Shown: positions 18,742 through 29,146, counted from the first letter of the stretch. The stretch is 64,000 nucleotides of DNA from Microbulbifer sp. HZ11 (GCF_000708675.1 NZ_JELR01000002.1:310001-374000), one strand, 5' to 3'. The notes: generated by a model from the letters alone, not told the origin. Program-made: numbers and translations.

Positions 18742-20405
18742 CCTGCGCTCAGGCGGATTTCTGTAGATGCATCTACGGCAGCCTCATCAGAAGGATTGTT
18801 AATGGATTTTGGCGATGCTATCCCCTTAGCAGAATTCTCCGGTACGGTCTTTTCCAAAGAAAAAACGCCCACTGCCTGTGAGAGACGCGCCATACGCCCC
18901 TGCAACGCGGCCGATGATTCGGCGATCGCTCGTACTCTGTCTGCATTCTGCTTGGTGACTTCATCCATCTGTGCAACAGCGAGGTTAATGTGGCCGATAC
19001 CGGTACTCTGCTCGGCGGACGCTGTGGAGATTTCTCGCATGATATTACTCACACGAGTAACCGATTCGACCACCCCGGCAATAGAGGTACCTGCCTGACG
19101 CACCAACTCGGCGCCGGCATTAACCTCGCGATTTGAACCGTCAATCAAAACGCGAATTTGTTTCGCTGCGTCGGCCGAACGCCCCGCGAGATTTCGTACT
19201 TCCTGTGCTACCACGGCGAAACCTCGACCGTGTTCACCTGCTCGCGCAGCTTCCACGGAAGCGTTGAGCGCGAGGATATTAGTCTGGAAAGCAATGCCAT
19301 CAATCGTCTCGATGATCGCTGCCATCTGCTTAGAGCTCTGAGTGATTCCCTCCATGGTTTTAACAATCTGGCCCATGGTTTCACCACTCACTTTCACGTC
19401 GCGGGACGCATCTTCCGCAAGGCCGAATGCTTGCTGCGCATTGTCGGCATTCTGACCGACGGTTATGGTGATCTCCTCCATGCTGGAAGCGGTCTGCTGC
19501 AGCGATGCGGCCTGCTGATCAGTACGCGATGCCAAGTCGTCGTTACCATCCGCAATCTTACGTGTACTCGGTACTGACACTGCAACGCTCGCGCTTACTT
19601 CACTTACAATATCGTGAAGACTGCGATGCATGATTGTAAGGGCATTGGCGAGAGGTGCCATTTCGCCTTCCGCTTCAGTAGGCGCTGGTATCCCCAGGTT
19701 TCCCGCGGCAATCTGAAGTAGGAATTTCTGCATATCCCGTAACGGACGCAAAATGCTGCGTGCGACGGAAACAGTGAGCCCGGCAAGTAACGCACAACCG
19801 CCGAGAGTAATAACAACCGCAGGGATCATTCCGTGAGAAGAGTAGACGGACGCCGATCCAAGCATAAGTGACAAGCCAGACAGCGCTGCCAGGGTACCCA
19901 GGCGAAGCTTGAGCGAGGCGCGAGCAGCGCGTTGCCACCAGCCTTTGGGGCCGCGGTGTATCATTTCACCACGCTGTAACGTTACATTCCCGCTGCGGCC
20001 CTCCCGTAGACATCGATACAGTTGTTCCGTCCGCTCAATATCCCGCCGCCCGGCTTTCAGGCGTATAGAGACATATCCATTGATCCGGCCCGCATCCGAA
20101 ACCGGTACAACATGGGCACGCACCCAGTAAAAACCTCCATCTTTTCGGCGGTTTTTCACTAGCCCAATCCAGACTTCGCCTTTGCGGATGGTCTGCCAAA
20201 GGTTGGCGAAAGCCTGCGGCGGCATATCCGGATGGCGGACAATATTGTGATTGGCCCCCAGTAATTCATGCTGCGCATAACCGCTCACCTCCACAAACGC
20301 GGAGTTGGCGTATACTATGCGGCCACTGAGGTCGGTTCGAGAGATGAGGAAGTCTTGGTCGCGCAGGAGGTATTCCCGGTTGGTTACCGGTTGATTGGTT
20401 TTCAT
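18738..20405 (-). CDS. Aer-like PAS-domain chemoreceptor
   Basis: 555 residues. The N-terminal PAS domain has the Aer wording: TNQPVTNREYLLRDQDFLIS, then VEVSGYAQHELLGANHNIVR followed by HPDMPPQAFANLW. A hydrophobic hairpin at about 165-215 anchors it in the membrane without a periplasmic loop, followed by HAMP and the signalling tip ([20 protein letters not shown]). No CheR pentapeptide is seen at the C-terminus. By family it should sense redox or oxygen through FAD, but FAD binding is inferred. Six bases separate it from cheW upstream. Confidence 0.93.
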   Translation of the reverse strand: MKTNQPVTNREYLLRDQDFLISRTDLSGRIVYANSAFVEVSGYAQHELLGANHNIVRHPDMPPQAFANLWQTIRKGEVWIGLVKNRRKDGGFYWVRAHVVPVSDAGRINGYVSIRLKAGRRDIERTEQLYRCLREGRSGNVTLQRGEMIHRGPKGWWQRAARASLKLRLGTLAALSGLSLMLGSASVYSSHGMIPAVVITLGGCALLAGLTVSVARSILRPLRDMQKFLLQIAAGNLGIPAPTEAEGEMAPLANALTIMHRSLHDIVSEVSASVAVSVPSTRKIADGNDDLASRTDQQAASLQQTASSMEEITITVGQNADNAQQAFGLAEDASRDVKVSGETMGQIVKTMEGITQSSKQMAAIIETIDGIAFQTNILALNASVEAARAGEHGRGFAVVAQEVRNLAGRSADAAKQIRVLIDGSNREVNAGAELVRQAGTSIAGVVESVTRVSNIMREISTASAEQSTGIGHINLAVAQMDEVTKQNADRVRAIAESSAALQGRMARLSQAVGVFSLEKTVPENSAKGIASPKSINNPSDEAAVDASTEIRLSAG

Positions 20406-20411
20406 GGATGG

Positions 20412-20909
20412 TTACTCTCCGGCTTCGGCGACCAGCGCCATTTCGCGACTGGTCAGCAGCTTTTCGATATCTACCAAAACCAACATTCGATTCTCCAGGT
20501 TACCCAGCCCACTGATGTAGTCCAGTGGTAGACTTACGCCAAATTCTGGAGCAGGTTTGATCTGTTCATCACTCAAAGTCATGACATCGGATACCCGGTC
20601 TACCACAATTCCCACTACACGACCGGCGATATTCACCACAATCACTACGGTCTGATCGTCGTATACTGCATCTGAAAGACGGAATTTTATGCGCAGGTCA
20701 ACAATCGGTACGATAACGCCGCGCAAATTCGAAACACCTTTGATGAAGTCCGGCGCATTGGCAATACGGGTAACATTGTCATAACCGCGAATCTCCTGCA
20801 CTTTCAGGATATCGATAGCGTATTCCTCCTCACCCAAGGAAAACACCAGAAATTCCCGATCTCTGGCCAGTGCTGCGGATGCCTTCTCGGCTGCGCCAAC
20901 AAAACTCAT
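20412..20909 (-). CDS. cheW: Chemotaxis coupling protein CheW
   Basis: 165 residues with the CheW SH3-like pattern: [40 protein letters not shown] and [19 protein letters not shown]. CheW bridges receptors to CheA in the signalling array. Its start overlaps cheA by 4 bp. Confidence 0.97.
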   Translation of the reverse strand: MSFVGAAEKASAALARDREFLVFSLGEEEYAIDILKVQEIRGYDNVTRIANAPDFIKGVSNLRGVIVPIVDLRIKFRLSDAVYDDQTVVIVVNIAGRVVGIVVDRVSDVMTLSDEQIKPAPEFGVSLPLDYISGLGNLENRMLVLVDIEKLLTSREMALVAEAGE

Positions 20910-23062
20910 GCGTTTTCTCCCTCTACACTAGATACTGTCCGCCGGGCCGGCTTAACGGTGGCGGATCGGTTGGAAGTCGTTTTCCGGGACTCGCTAGAGC
21001 ACCGGCCTGCAGGCTGGAACGCCCCCTCGGATTTTTTACTCTGATGTAGGCGATGCAGGTCTGCGATGTCCAGGATGAGCGAAACACTGCCATCTCCCAG
21101 AATGGTCGCCGCAGATACACCAGGCACCTTGCGATAGTTGGTTTCCAGATTCTTTACAACCACTTGCTGCTGTCCAATCAACTCGTCCACCAGTAGTGCA
21201 TAGCGGCGTCCCTGGCCGTGCACTATCACAGCAATTGCCTTTGTAGGATCGGTTTCAGCACCGACAACATCCAGTGCCGCATGCACAGAAAGTAGCGGCA
21301 AATAGTCATCGCGCACTTTCAGTAGAAGGTCTTCGCCTGCCATGGGATACAGATCTTCGCTACGTGGTTGCAATGACTCGACCACACCGCTCACTGGTAG
21401 AACGAATGTCTCACGGGCTACACGTACAGACATTCCGTCAAGGATCGCCAGTGTCAGCGGTAATACGATACGGGTGGTGGTACCGTTGCCGGGTCGCGAC
21501 TCGATCTCCACATGGCCGCCCATAGCCTCGATATTGCGCTTTACCACATCCATACCGACCCCGCGCCCGGAAACATCACTCACTTCTGCAGCTGTGGAAA
21601 ATCCCGGAGCAAAAATCAGCTGCCAGACGTCTTCATCGCTCATATTTTCAGTAACGGCAATTCCATTGGCAGCCGCTTTGGCAAGAATCTTTTCGCGATT
21701 CAGGCCGGCACCATCGTCACTGACTTCAATCAGAATATTGCCGCCCTGATGTTGCGCTGAGAGCAGAAGATTTCCGGTGCGTGATTTACCAGCGGCTTGT
21801 CGCACCTCGGGCAACTCAATGCCATGGTCCAGACTGTTTCGCACCAGATGCGTGAGTGGATCGATAATACGCTCGGTCAGCCCTTTATCCAGTTCGGTGG
21901 ATTTTCCCTCGGTGATCAACTCAATGTCTTTACCCAATTTTCCCGCCAGATCGCGTACCAGACGTGGAAAGCGGCTGAACACATAGTCCATCGGTACCAT
22001 TCGTACCGACATCACCGCTTCCTGCAGATCCCGTGCGGTGCGGGACAACAGACTGAGTCCACTGCTCAGTTTTCCATCGCGTGCACTTCCGGAGTCGTCT
22101 ACCACTTGATCGAGCATCGACTGGGTAATAACCAGCTCACCGACCAGATTGATAATCTGATCCACTTTCGCCACTGGCACCCGTATTGATGCACTCTCGC
22201 CGCTGCTCTTCGTCTTGGGTTCCGACTTGCGGGTTACTACCGACGGTGATACAGAGCCCTCTGATTTTTTCTCGTCTGTCTTTGCCAACGCCTGACCACG
22301 CGAGTCCAATGCAGACGGTTGGCTCTTTATTTCAGGTGCAGTCGCAGTCAAGGAGGTTATTTCAAGTTGATCTGGCTCGGTTATAAAACACAGCACCGCT
22401 TCGATATCGTCACTGCTGAGCGAAGACGCAAGTGCTACTTCATAGCGGTATTCATCTCCAGACTCGCTCTCCACCCGCCCCAGGTGCGCAAGCTCTTCGA
22501 TCAGTAAACGTCGATCTTTCTCCGCGACCTTTAGCAGAGTAATCTGATACCGCCTGGAAGCCGTCGCCTCTTGTGGTTCGACTTTATCATCCACTCTGGG
22601 TGGCTCTTTGGCATGCACTTCAGAGATTGTATTTGTGTTCGAAGTACTTCCATTACCGTCAACATCTTCACCAATTTCTTCCAACGCAAGCTGCCGCAAC
22701 ACCTGACAGATGTATTCCAGAGCCTCGGGGTCTGGTTCGACATTCTGCCGATAGGCATCCAGCTGGTCATTTAACATATCTTTGGTTTCCAGAAATACGT
22801 CGATGAGATCGCGGCGCAAGGTGAGCTGCCCACAGCGCGCATGGTCAAGAAGATTTTCGAGCAGATGAGTAGTGCGCTGCAGGGCTTCAAAGCCGAAAGT
22901 GCCGGCCCCGCCCTTGATGGAGTGTGCCGCTCGAAATATCGCGTTCAGCTGCTCTGGGTCTGGAGAGCCCAGATCCAGATCAAGTAAATGCTGCTCCATC
23001 TCTGCGAGCAGTTCGCCCGCTTCTTCAAAAAACGTATCGTAAAAATCAGTAATATCCATCAT
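20906..23062 (-). CDS. cheA: Chemotaxis histidine kinase CheA
   Basis: 718 residues with the five CheA domains in order: P1 HPt with phospho-His 47 in [17 protein letters not shown]; a P2-like CheY-binding part around 165-235; P3 dimerisation near 290-350 ([20 protein letters not shown]); the P4 ATPase ([49 protein letters not shown]); and P5, CheW-like, to the end. A long, low-complexity linker lies around 240-290. It phosphorylates CheY and CheB. 4-bp overlaps couple it to motB upstream and cheW downstream. Confidence 0.98.
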   Translation of the reverse strand: MMDITDFYDTFFEEAGELLAEMEQHLLDLDLGSPDPEQLNAIFRAAHSIKGGAGTFGFEALQRTTHLLENLLDHARCGQLTLRRDLIDVFLETKDMLNDQLDAYRQNVEPDPEALEYICQVLRQLALEEIGEDVDGNGSTSNTNTISEVHAKEPPRVDDKVEPQEATASRRYQITLLKVAEKDRRLLIEELAHLGRVESESGDEYRYEVALASSLSSDDIEAVLCFITEPDQLEITSLTATAPEIKSQPSALDSRGQALAKTDEKKSEGSVSPSVVTRKSEPKTKSSGESASIRVPVAKVDQIINLVGELVITQSMLDQVVDDSGSARDGKLSSGLSLLSRTARDLQEAVMSVRMVPMDYVFSRFPRLVRDLAGKLGKDIELITEGKSTELDKGLTERIIDPLTHLVRNSLDHGIELPEVRQAAGKSRTGNLLLSAQHQGGNILIEVSDDGAGLNREKILAKAAANGIAVTENMSDEDVWQLIFAPGFSTAAEVSDVSGRGVGMDVVKRNIEAMGGHVEIESRPGNGTTTRIVLPLTLAILDGMSVRVARETFVLPVSGVVESLQPRSEDLYPMAGEDLLLKVRDDYLPLLSVHAALDVVGAETDPTKAIAVIVHGQGRRYALLVDELIGQQQVVVKNLETNYRKVPGVSAATILGDGSVSLILDIADLHRLHQSKKSEGAFQPAGRCSSESRKTTSNRSATVKPARRTVSSVEGENA

Positions 23063-23931
23063 CGCTCCTGCAGGGCGTGCAGCGGTTCGGCCCTTCCACC
23101 CGCGCGAATGCGCAATGCTGCTTCCGCGCTCAAAACGAGCAGGCTGATCCGTCGATTGACGGCGTCCCCCGGATGACTACCAGGAATGGGATTTCTGTCC
23201 CCCATGCCGATAACCCGCAACATCTTGTTACTATTCAGTCCTCCGGCAACCAGTTCACGGCGACTGGCGTTGGCTCGGTCCGCGGATAGCTCCCAATTGC
23301 TGTACCCAGTATCACCTGCGGCATAACTGAGGCTATCGGTATGCCCACTGATACTCACGGCATTTGGTAATTCATTCAGCAATGGAGCAATTGCTCGAAT
23401 CAACTTGCGCATATGCGGCTCCAGCTGATCGCTGCCAATCTGGAACATGGAGCGCTGCTCCGTATCAATCATCTGGATACGAAGCCCCTCCGGTGTCATT
23501 TCGAATCGCACCTGATCGCGCAGCTCCCACAGCTCTGAATCCCGTTGAATAACGCTTTCAATGCGGAAACGCAGATCCATCAATGTACGGCGCACGTCTT
23601 CCGGCAAGCGTTGACTGCGCAGGTCCACCCGCGCGCGCTCACCGTTTACGTGCGCGGGATCTGTACCGCCACCAGGGATAACGCTTGTGCTCGCGCTTTT
23701 TCGATCGCCGTTGCTCAGAGCCACCGCAAGTGGCGTGCGGAAATACTCAGCCAGCCCCTGTAGCTCTTGCGGCGATGCGTTGGACACAATCCACATCACC
23801 AGAAATAGCGCCATCAGTGCAGTCATCAGATCGGCCAGAGCGATTTTCCAGGCGCCACCGTGATGACTGTGATGAGCCTTGCGTGGCCGCCGGACAACAA
23901 TGCGGCGCTCACCTTTTGCCAGACTACTCAT
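23059..23931 (-). CDS. motB: Flagellar stator protein MotB
   Basis: 290 residues. The single membrane segment contains the proton-accepting Asp34 in KIALADLMTALMALFLVMW. The C-terminal OmpA-like peptidoglycan anchor reads NAVSISGHTDSLSYAAGDTG and ELSADRANASRRELVAGGL. With MotA it forms the stator. The absence of PomB-like features and the plain Asp-containing helix favour proton coupling, by analogy. 4-bp overlaps exist with motA and cheA. Confidence 0.97.
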   Translation of the reverse strand: MSSLAKGERRIVVRRPRKAHHSHHGGAWKIALADLMTALMALFLVMWIVSNASPQELQGLAEYFRTPLAVALSNGDRKSASTSVIPGGGTDPAHVNGERARVDLRSQRLPEDVRRTLMDLRFRIESVIQRDSELWELRDQVRFEMTPEGLRIQMIDTEQRSMFQIGSDQLEPHMRKLIRAIAPLLNELPNAVSISGHTDSLSYAAGDTGYSNWELSADRANASRRELVAGGLNSNKMLRVIGMGDRNPIPGSHPGDAVNRRISLLVLSAEAALRIRAGGRAEPLHALQER

Positions 23932-24791
23932 GCGGTAGAGAGCGATGGACGAACATGGTCTTCCAGCTCACCAAATGTTGGGCGATCACTGGTATCCAGT
24001 GTTTTTCGGCCAAATTCCACAGCCAGCTGCGGGGCATATCCGTTCAGATTTGCGAGCAGAGTTACCCGCACACACTGGAGTACTTTCACCGCCTCCTGGA
24101 CCTGCCGCTCAATACGACTGGCCAGGGGATTGACGAATCCGTAGGCCAGAAGGATGCCCACAAAGGTTCCAACCAACGCATGCGCAACCATGAGGCCAAT
24201 CTCACCTGCTGCGGCATCGGCTGACGCCAGCGCTTTAACCACTCCCAGAACGGCCGCCACGATACCGAAGGCCGGTAGTGCATCCCCCACCTTGAGAAGA
24301 GCATCAGCCGGCACTCGGGCCTCATGTTCGAACGCCTCGATTTCGTGGGTCATGAGCTCATCCAGTTCCAGTGGATCCATGCTCCCACTCACCATCAACC
24401 GTAAGTAGTCCGTTGTGAAACTCATGATCATGGGATCCCTGGTAACGCGGGGAAACTCACTGAATATTTCGCTGTCTTCTGGCGCTTCAATGTCCTTCTC
24501 GATGCCTATAGCGCCGTCTCGCCGCATCTTCCACAGCAGCCTGTACTGCAATGCCATCAGGTCCATATAAATCGACTTGTCATATTTGGCCGAGCGTTTC
24601 AGGCGCGAAAGGCTACGCACCGTGCTACGAATCGCCTTCCCATTATTTGAAGCGATGAAAGAGCCCAGTGCCGCACCACCGATAATCAAAAACTCCATCG
24701 GCTGGAACAAAGGACCCAGGTGCCCACCAGACATCGCAAAACCGCCGAATACCGAGACAATAACGACGATGAATCCTATGAATATCAGCAC
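23928..24791 (-). CDS. motA: Flagellar stator protein MotA
   Basis: 287 residues from the GTG at 24791 (AGGGG seven bases upstream), giving MLIFIGFIVVIVSVFGGFAM, which matches the E. coli MotA start; a TTG at 24812 would add seven residues. Four membrane segments are present, with the cytoplasmic loop containing charged residues near the family's rotor-contact region (HEIEAFEHEARVPADALLKV), and the conserved Pro-rich VGDALPAFGIVAAVLGVVKA segment. It is the first gene of the mot-che block. A sigma-28 promoter lies immediately upstream (24827-24853). Confidence 0.97.
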   Translation of the reverse strand: MLIFIGFIVVIVSVFGGFAMSGGHLGPLFQPMEFLIIGGAALGSFIASNNGKAIRSTVRSLSRLKRSAKYDKSIYMDLMALQYRLLWKMRRDGAIGIEKDIEAPEDSEIFSEFPRVTRDPMIMSFTTDYLRLMVSGSMDPLELDELMTHEIEAFEHEARVPADALLKVGDALPAFGIVAAVLGVVKALASADAAAGEIGLMVAHALVGTFVGILLAYGFVNPLASRIERQVQEAVKVLQCVRVTLLANLNGYAPQLAVEFGRKTLDTSDRPTFGELEDHVRPSLSTA

Positions 24792-24826
24792 CTCAATTCC
24801 CCTGCCTCTCAAACCTTATGAGAAGC

Positions 24827-24853
24827 CTATCGGCATTTGTCCGCCATCCTTGA
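24827..24853 (-). promoter_or_regulatory. Sigma-28 promoter of the motA operon
   Basis: On the minus strand TCAAGGAT (24853-24846), an 11-bp spacer and GCCGATAG (24834-24827) fit the sigma-28 consensus. The -10 lies 36 bp before the motA GTG. This is the class 3 promoter position used by motABcheAW in E. coli. flhDC, which precedes motA in enterics, is not present here. Confidence 0.88.
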
Positions 24854-25042
24854 GTGACCGGGAGGAAAATCTCTTCTCAGGTTACGGACGCCATAGTTGC
24901 CGCCCGCATGTTGCAAGGCGCTGTGCACGAACTATTTTCATTAGGTAAGAATCCTTTTCTCGGCACACAGACGCTGTTGCCGCCCCTACAGGATGCTCGA
25001 AAGGAATCATTCAAATAACCCTACCCCCGGAAGCACCCAATC

Positions 25043-25735
25043 ATGCTGATCGCGCATTTAGGCGACAAAATTCACCACCCGGAAAACACCCTGGCGGCCT
25101 TTGAGGCGGCGCATGGTCTTGGCGCCTGCGCAATTGCCACGGAAGTACAGTTCAGTAAAGATCAGACACCATGGTGCTGTGCGGGGGATGGCCTTGAGAT
25201 TCCGCAGGCGGCGATTTCTGCGCCACTACGCAGACTGAAAGACAAGGACCTGCGGACACTGCCACTGAGTAATTTCCAGCAGCTGGTGGACTGGGCCGGT
25301 CGTCATCGCCATCTTGAATGGTTTGTGGAGTTGAGCCCGGAAACCCTGGCGCTGACCCCGGCGGAAGTCGCCATTCAACGCCTGCTGGAGGAAATCCCGG
25401 GCTCCACGGACAACTTTGTGCTGCTTACTTCCGACCTGCGCAGCCTGCGCCTGGCCCGGAATATGGGGTTCGATCTGGTAGCGCTGCGGGTACCGAATGT
25501 GGCGCGCTGCCTTTCTGCAGATGTAGTAACGCTGGCCCCGGACTACCTGTTGATTGATCAGGCAACCGTAGACTGCCAGGAGCTGCCGCCCGGGCCCTGG
25601 CAGTGGGTGGTTCACGAGATCAACACCACTCAGGGCGCCGTGCACTGGCGTCATAGGGGTGCCCACCACATACTTACCGGCAATCTGCCACTGTTAATGC
25701 GCTCGCGAGAGGCAAGCAATGTCTACGGAATATGA
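25043..25735 (+). CDS. Glycerophosphodiester phosphodiesterase-like protein with degenerate active site
   Basis: 230 residues. The GDPD opening IAH-G...PENTLAAFEAAHGLGA is plain, and the rest follows the TIM-barrel pattern (VDWAGRHRHLEWFVELSPET; VLLTSDLRSLRLARNMG). Catalytic positions are altered: the AHRG Arg is Leu, the metal-binding E-L-D is A-T-E, and the general acid His of the H-D motif is replaced (CCAGDG). Activity as a phosphodiesterase is therefore doubtful. It overlaps the following FAD dehydrogenase by 17 bp, so the two are translated together and probably concern glycerol-3-phosphate. Confidence 0.75.
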   Translation: MLIAHLGDKIHHPENTLAAFEAAHGLGACAIATEVQFSKDQTPWCCAGDGLEIPQAAISAPLRRLKDKDLRTLPLSNFQQLVDWAGRHRHLEWFVELSPETLALTPAEVAIQRLLEEIPGSTDNFVLLTSDLRSLRLARNMGFDLVALRVPNVARCLSADVVTLAPDYLLIDQATVDCQELPPGPWQWVVHEINTTQGAVHWRHRGAHHILTGNLPLLMRSREASNVYGI

Positions 25736-26927
25736 TGTTCTTGTTGTTGGCGCGGGTATCCAGGGCGCCGGGGTAGCCGAGGCACTGACTGCAGCGGGCT
25801 ACCGGGTTGCGATTCTGGAACAGGAGGCGGTTGCTTACGGCACCTCGTCGCGCTCCTCTAAGCTGATTCATGGCGGATTGCGCTATCTGGAAAGCGGACA
25901 GCTTTCTCTGGTGCGGGAATGCCTCAAAGAGCGGCGCTGGCTGCTCTCCCACAAACCGGATCTGGTCCATATGGTGCCATTCCTGATTCCGGTGTACCGC
26001 CACAGCCGCCGCGCCCCCTGGAAAATTCGTCTGGGACTCAGCCTGTACGCACTGCTGGCGGGGCTGTTTTCCTCACAGTCTCGCTTTCGCAAAATCGATA
26101 TTCACGATTATGAAGCCCTGTGCGGCCTGAACAATGATGACCTGATTGCCGTCTACCGCTACTTTGACGCACAAACCGACGACGCCGCCCTTACCCAGGA
26201 AGTCATCCGCACCGCGGTGCGCGGTGGAGCAGAACTGATCTGCCCGGGTAGCCTGGTAGGCGCAGAGGTAACCGAACGCTTTGTGCGCGCAGACTATTTT
26301 CATCAGGGGCAATTGAATACCCTCCACTGCCGGGCACTGGTGAACTGTACCGGCCCCTGGATCGACGACACCAACAGCAAATGCTCCCCCGGCGCGAAGC
26401 TGCCACCGCTAGAACTGGTTGCCGGTACTCATATCCAGGTGCCGTTAAAACTGGCCAACAAGATCTTCTATGTGGAAGCGGAAGATGGACGGGCGGTATT
26501 TGTCATGCCCTGGCAGGGAGAGACTCTGGTGGGAACCACCGAGCGCAGCTACCACGGCGACCCCTCCGAAGTGGCGCCCACCCTGGAAGAAAAAGCCTAT
26601 CTGCTGCGCACTCTTAAGCAGTACTTCCCGGAGACGCGCCCCCTGCAATTGAGCGAACTGAGTGACAGCTTTGCCGGGTTGCGGGTGTTGCCCCACGCCA
26701 ACAACAATCCGTTCTCGCGCAGCCGCGAGACCATGATCTGCTGCGACAACGATAAGTTACCACGTATCGTGGCGGTCGCCGGTGGCAAACTCACCAGCTA
26801 CCGGGCCACCGCGCGCAGTGTGGTAAAAAAGCTCAGGCCACAACTGGAAGCCCGCCGCCCCTGGCCACAGGAAACCGCAACCTCGACAGAGAGCAATCAG
26901 GAAGGTGCGAAAGAGCGCAATCTGTAA
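25719..26927 (+). CDS. FAD-dependent glycerol-3-phosphate dehydrogenase-like oxidoreductase
   Basis: 402 residues. The N-terminal FAD-binding motif is YDVLVVGAGIQGAGVAEAL. The GlpD/GlpA-type signature TSSRSSKLIHGGLRYLESGQ follows, with ALVNCTGPWIDDT and the GTTERSYHGDPSEVAPTLEE region, ending near VAVAGGKLTSYRATARSVV. These place it in the DAO/GlpD family. It is about 100 residues shorter than GlpD and ends soon after the FAD-binding fold, so the C-terminal helical cap is missing. Probable substrate: glycerol 3-phosphate or a close analogue, inferred from family and from the GDPD-like partner. Confidence 0.82.
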   Translation: MSTEYDVLVVGAGIQGAGVAEALTAAGYRVAILEQEAVAYGTSSRSSKLIHGGLRYLESGQLSLVRECLKERRWLLSHKPDLVHMVPFLIPVYRHSRRAPWKIRLGLSLYALLAGLFSSQSRFRKIDIHDYEALCGLNNDDLIAVYRYFDAQTDDAALTQEVIRTAVRGGAELICPGSLVGAEVTERFVRADYFHQGQLNTLHCRALVNCTGPWIDDTNSKCSPGAKLPPLELVAGTHIQVPLKLANKIFYVEAEDGRAVFVMPWQGETLVGTTERSYHGDPSEVAPTLEEKAYLLRTLKQYFPETRPLQLSELSDSFAGLRVLPHANNNPFSRSRETMICCDNDKLPRIVAVAGGKLTSYRATARSVVKKLRPQLEARRPWPQETATSTESNQEGAKERNL

Positions 26928-27014
26928 GTCATCGGCTTAACCTTGCGCTCGACGCGCAGGGTTGGGTCCGCCCCTGTTATACTGCGGGCAGTTTTTCCGC
27001 CTGATCTGCTGTTT

Positions 27015-28073
27015 ATGTCCGACGCCGCACCTGCCAACACTCCGGTTTCCACGCCTGCCGGGAAGCCCGATCCTAGCACCCGCCCCACCTCCGGTAGTGC
27101 CACACCAGTATCGCACCGCTTTTGTACCGCACCGTTGATGGACTGGAGTGACAGACATTGTCGCTACTTCTGGCGCCTGTTCAGCAAACGGGCACTGCTC
27201 TATACCGAGATGGTGACCACCGGCGCGATTCTATTTGGCGACAAGCGCAGTCACCTGGATTTCAATGTAGAAGAGCAGCCGGTGGCGCTGCAGCTGGGCG
27301 GCAGCGATCCAGAGGATCTGGCACGCTGCACCGAAATTGCCGAACAGTGGGGGTACAGTGAAGTAAACCTGAATTGCGGCTGCCCCAGCGATCGGGTCAA
27401 AAAGGGCCGCTTTGGCGCCTGCCTGATGGCGGAACCGGACCTGGTCGCAGAATGTCTTGGGGCCATGCGCAGTGCGGCTTCCATTCCGGTGACGGTGAAA
27501 CACCGCATCGGAATCGACGATATGGAAGATTACCCGGGGCTCACACGTTTTGTGGAGGCCCAGGCGAGGGCCGGCATCACCACGTTTATCGTGCATGCAC
27601 GCAAGGCCTGGCTGAATGGGTTAAGCCCGAAAGAAAACCGGGAAGTACCGCCGCTCAAGTATGAGATGGTGTATCAGCTGAAGCGGGACTACCCGGAGCT
27701 GGAAATTGTGCTGAACGGCGGCATCAACTCGATCGAGGAGTGTCAGACACATTTACAGCAACTCGATGGTGTTATGCTCGGTCGCGCCGCCTACCAGACG
27801 CCAGCGGTGCTGGCGGATGTGGACGCCGCGCTGTTTGACGGCGAAGCCGGGCCGACACCTGCGCAAGTGGTACATCAGATGCTGCCCTATATTGAACGCG
27901 AGATGTCCAGGGGACAGAGCCTCAAACATATTACCCGGCACATGATGGGATTATTCCAGGGTGTTCCCGGTGCGCGCCGCTTCCGCCGACATCTGAGTGA
28001 GCGCGCACATACCGCAGGGGCCGGGCCGGAAGTACTGGAACAGGCGCTGGCCATGGTGACCGACGCGGCGTAG
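27015..28073 (+). CDS. dusA: tRNA-dihydrouridine synthase A
   Basis: 352 residues from the ATG at 27015; the first 35 or so residues are Pro/Thr-rich and not conserved. The Dus core starts at [20 protein letters not shown]. The FMN enzyme features are [16 protein letters not shown], the catalytic Cys in [31 protein letters not shown] and [20 protein letters not shown]; these wordings are those of DusA. It reduces U20/U20a in the tRNA D-loop. Its neighbourhood, followed by transaldolase, is a gene order also known from pseudomonads. Confidence 0.95.
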   Translation: MSDAAPANTPVSTPAGKPDPSTRPTSGSATPVSHRFCTAPLMDWSDRHCRYFWRLFSKRALLYTEMVTTGAILFGDKRSHLDFNVEEQPVALQLGGSDPEDLARCTEIAEQWGYSEVNLNCGCPSDRVKKGRFGACLMAEPDLVAECLGAMRSAASIPVTVKHRIGIDDMEDYPGLTRFVEAQARAGITTFIVHARKAWLNGLSPKENREVPPLKYEMVYQLKRDYPELEIVLNGGINSIEECQTHLQQLDGVMLGRAAYQTPAVLADVDAALFDGEAGPTPAQVVHQMLPYIEREMSRGQSLKHITRHMMGLFQGVPGARRFRRHLSERAHTAGAGPEVLEQALAMVTDAA

Positions 28074-28089
28074 CCTGGCCCGAGGGATT

Positions 28090-28167
28090 GGTGGATGCGC
28101 CTGCGGCTTATCCACCCTACGGGTGGCTCGTATTTTGTAGGGTGGATAAGCCGAAGGCACATCCACC
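28090..28167. repeat. REP-like inverted repeat between dusA and tal
   Basis: Two 31-bp arms (28090-28120 and 28137-28167) are inverted copies with two mismatches, separated by 16 bp. The ends read GGTGGATG and CATCCACC, and the inner ends CCCTAC/GTAGGG. This GTAGGGTGGATAAG-type sequence resembles interspersed palindromes common in proteobacterial genomes. It lies 16 bp after dusA and may fold as a transcript-stabilising hairpin. Confidence 0.85.
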
Positions 28168-28201
28168 AGATAATTATTTTGAACGATAAGGACGTGGGGA
28201 A

Positions 28202-29146
28202 ATGAACAAACTGGAACAACTCAAACAACGCAGCCTGGTGGTTGCGGATACCGGTGATATTGAAGCGATCCGCCGATACCATCCACAGGATGCGACAACC
28301 AACCCCTCCCTACTCTTTAAGGCCGCGCAGCTCCCACAATATCAGCAGCACCTGAAAGGCGCCCTCGCCTGGGCGGAACAGAGCGGGAATGATGTCATTG
28401 CCATGGCGTCCATGAAACTGGCGGTTTCCATCGGCAAGGAGATTCTGCAGATCGTACCCGGTGTGGTTTCCACTGAAGTGGACGCGCGCCTGTCGTTCGA
28501 TACCCGCGCCAGTGTGGAATATGCACGCAAGCTGATTGCTCTGTATGAGCAGGATGGCGTGGCCCGCGATCGGGTGCTGATCAAGCTCGCATCCACCTGG
28601 GAAGGCATCGCCGCCGCATCGGTGCTCGAGCGTGAGGGTATCCACTGTAACCTGACCCTGTTGTTCAGCCAGTGCCAGGCCGTGGCCTGCGCCGAGGCCG
28701 GGGTGACCCTGATCTCGCCATTTGTGGGCCGTATTCTCGACTGGTACAAGGCCAGTACCGGACGCGATGACTACACCGCCGCAGATGACCCCGGCGTACT
28801 CTCCGTCGCCAGCATTTACGAATACTACAAATCCCGTGGCTACCCCACCATCGTAATGGGCGCCAGTTTCCGTAATACCGGCGAGATTGAGGCGCTGGCG
28901 GGCTGCGACAAGCTGACCATCAGCCCGCAGCTGCTGCAGGAACTGCAGGATGACGAAGGTGAGCTGGCTGAAGGTCTCGGCAGCGACGTCACCCCACAGC
29001 CCAAGCCCGCTGTACCGCTGACCGAATCCGAGTTCCGCTACCAGCTGAATGCCGATGCGATGGCCACAGAAAAGCTCGCAGAAGGCATCCGTAACTTTGT
29101 CGCGGACCAGCTGAAGCTGGAACAATTGCTACAGGAAGCACGCTGA
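28202..29146 (+). CDS. tal: Transaldolase
   Basis: 314 residues, the standard size for TalB-type enzymes. Diagnostic segments are [20 protein letters not shown], then [11 protein letters not shown]; the Schiff-base Lys128 in [33 protein letters not shown]; and [18 protein letters not shown]. It transfers a dihydroxyacetone unit between sedoheptulose 7-phosphate and glyceraldehyde 3-phosphate in the pentose phosphate pathway. A GGGGAA ribosome site precedes the ATG. Confidence 0.98.
   Translation: MNKLEQLKQRSLVVADTGDIEAIRRYHPQDATTNPSLLFKAAQLPQYQQHLKGALAWAEQSGNDVIAMASMKLAVSIGKEILQIVPGVVSTEVDARLSFDTRASVEYARKLIALYEQDGVARDRVLIKLASTWEGIAAASVLEREGIHCNLTLLFSQCQAVACAEAGVTLISPFVGRILDWYKASTGRDDYTAADDPGVLSVASIYEYYKSRGYPTIVMGASFRNTGEIEALAGCDKLTISPQLLQELQDDEGELAEGLGSDVTPQPKPAVPLTESEFRYQLNADAMATEKLAEGIRNFVADQLKLEQLLQEAR

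Noticed and set aside
24854..25042. flhDC upstream of motA, as expected from the enteric order
   Set aside because: The gap before the next gene is too short and has no suitable frame; the next gene is GDPD-like on the other strand.
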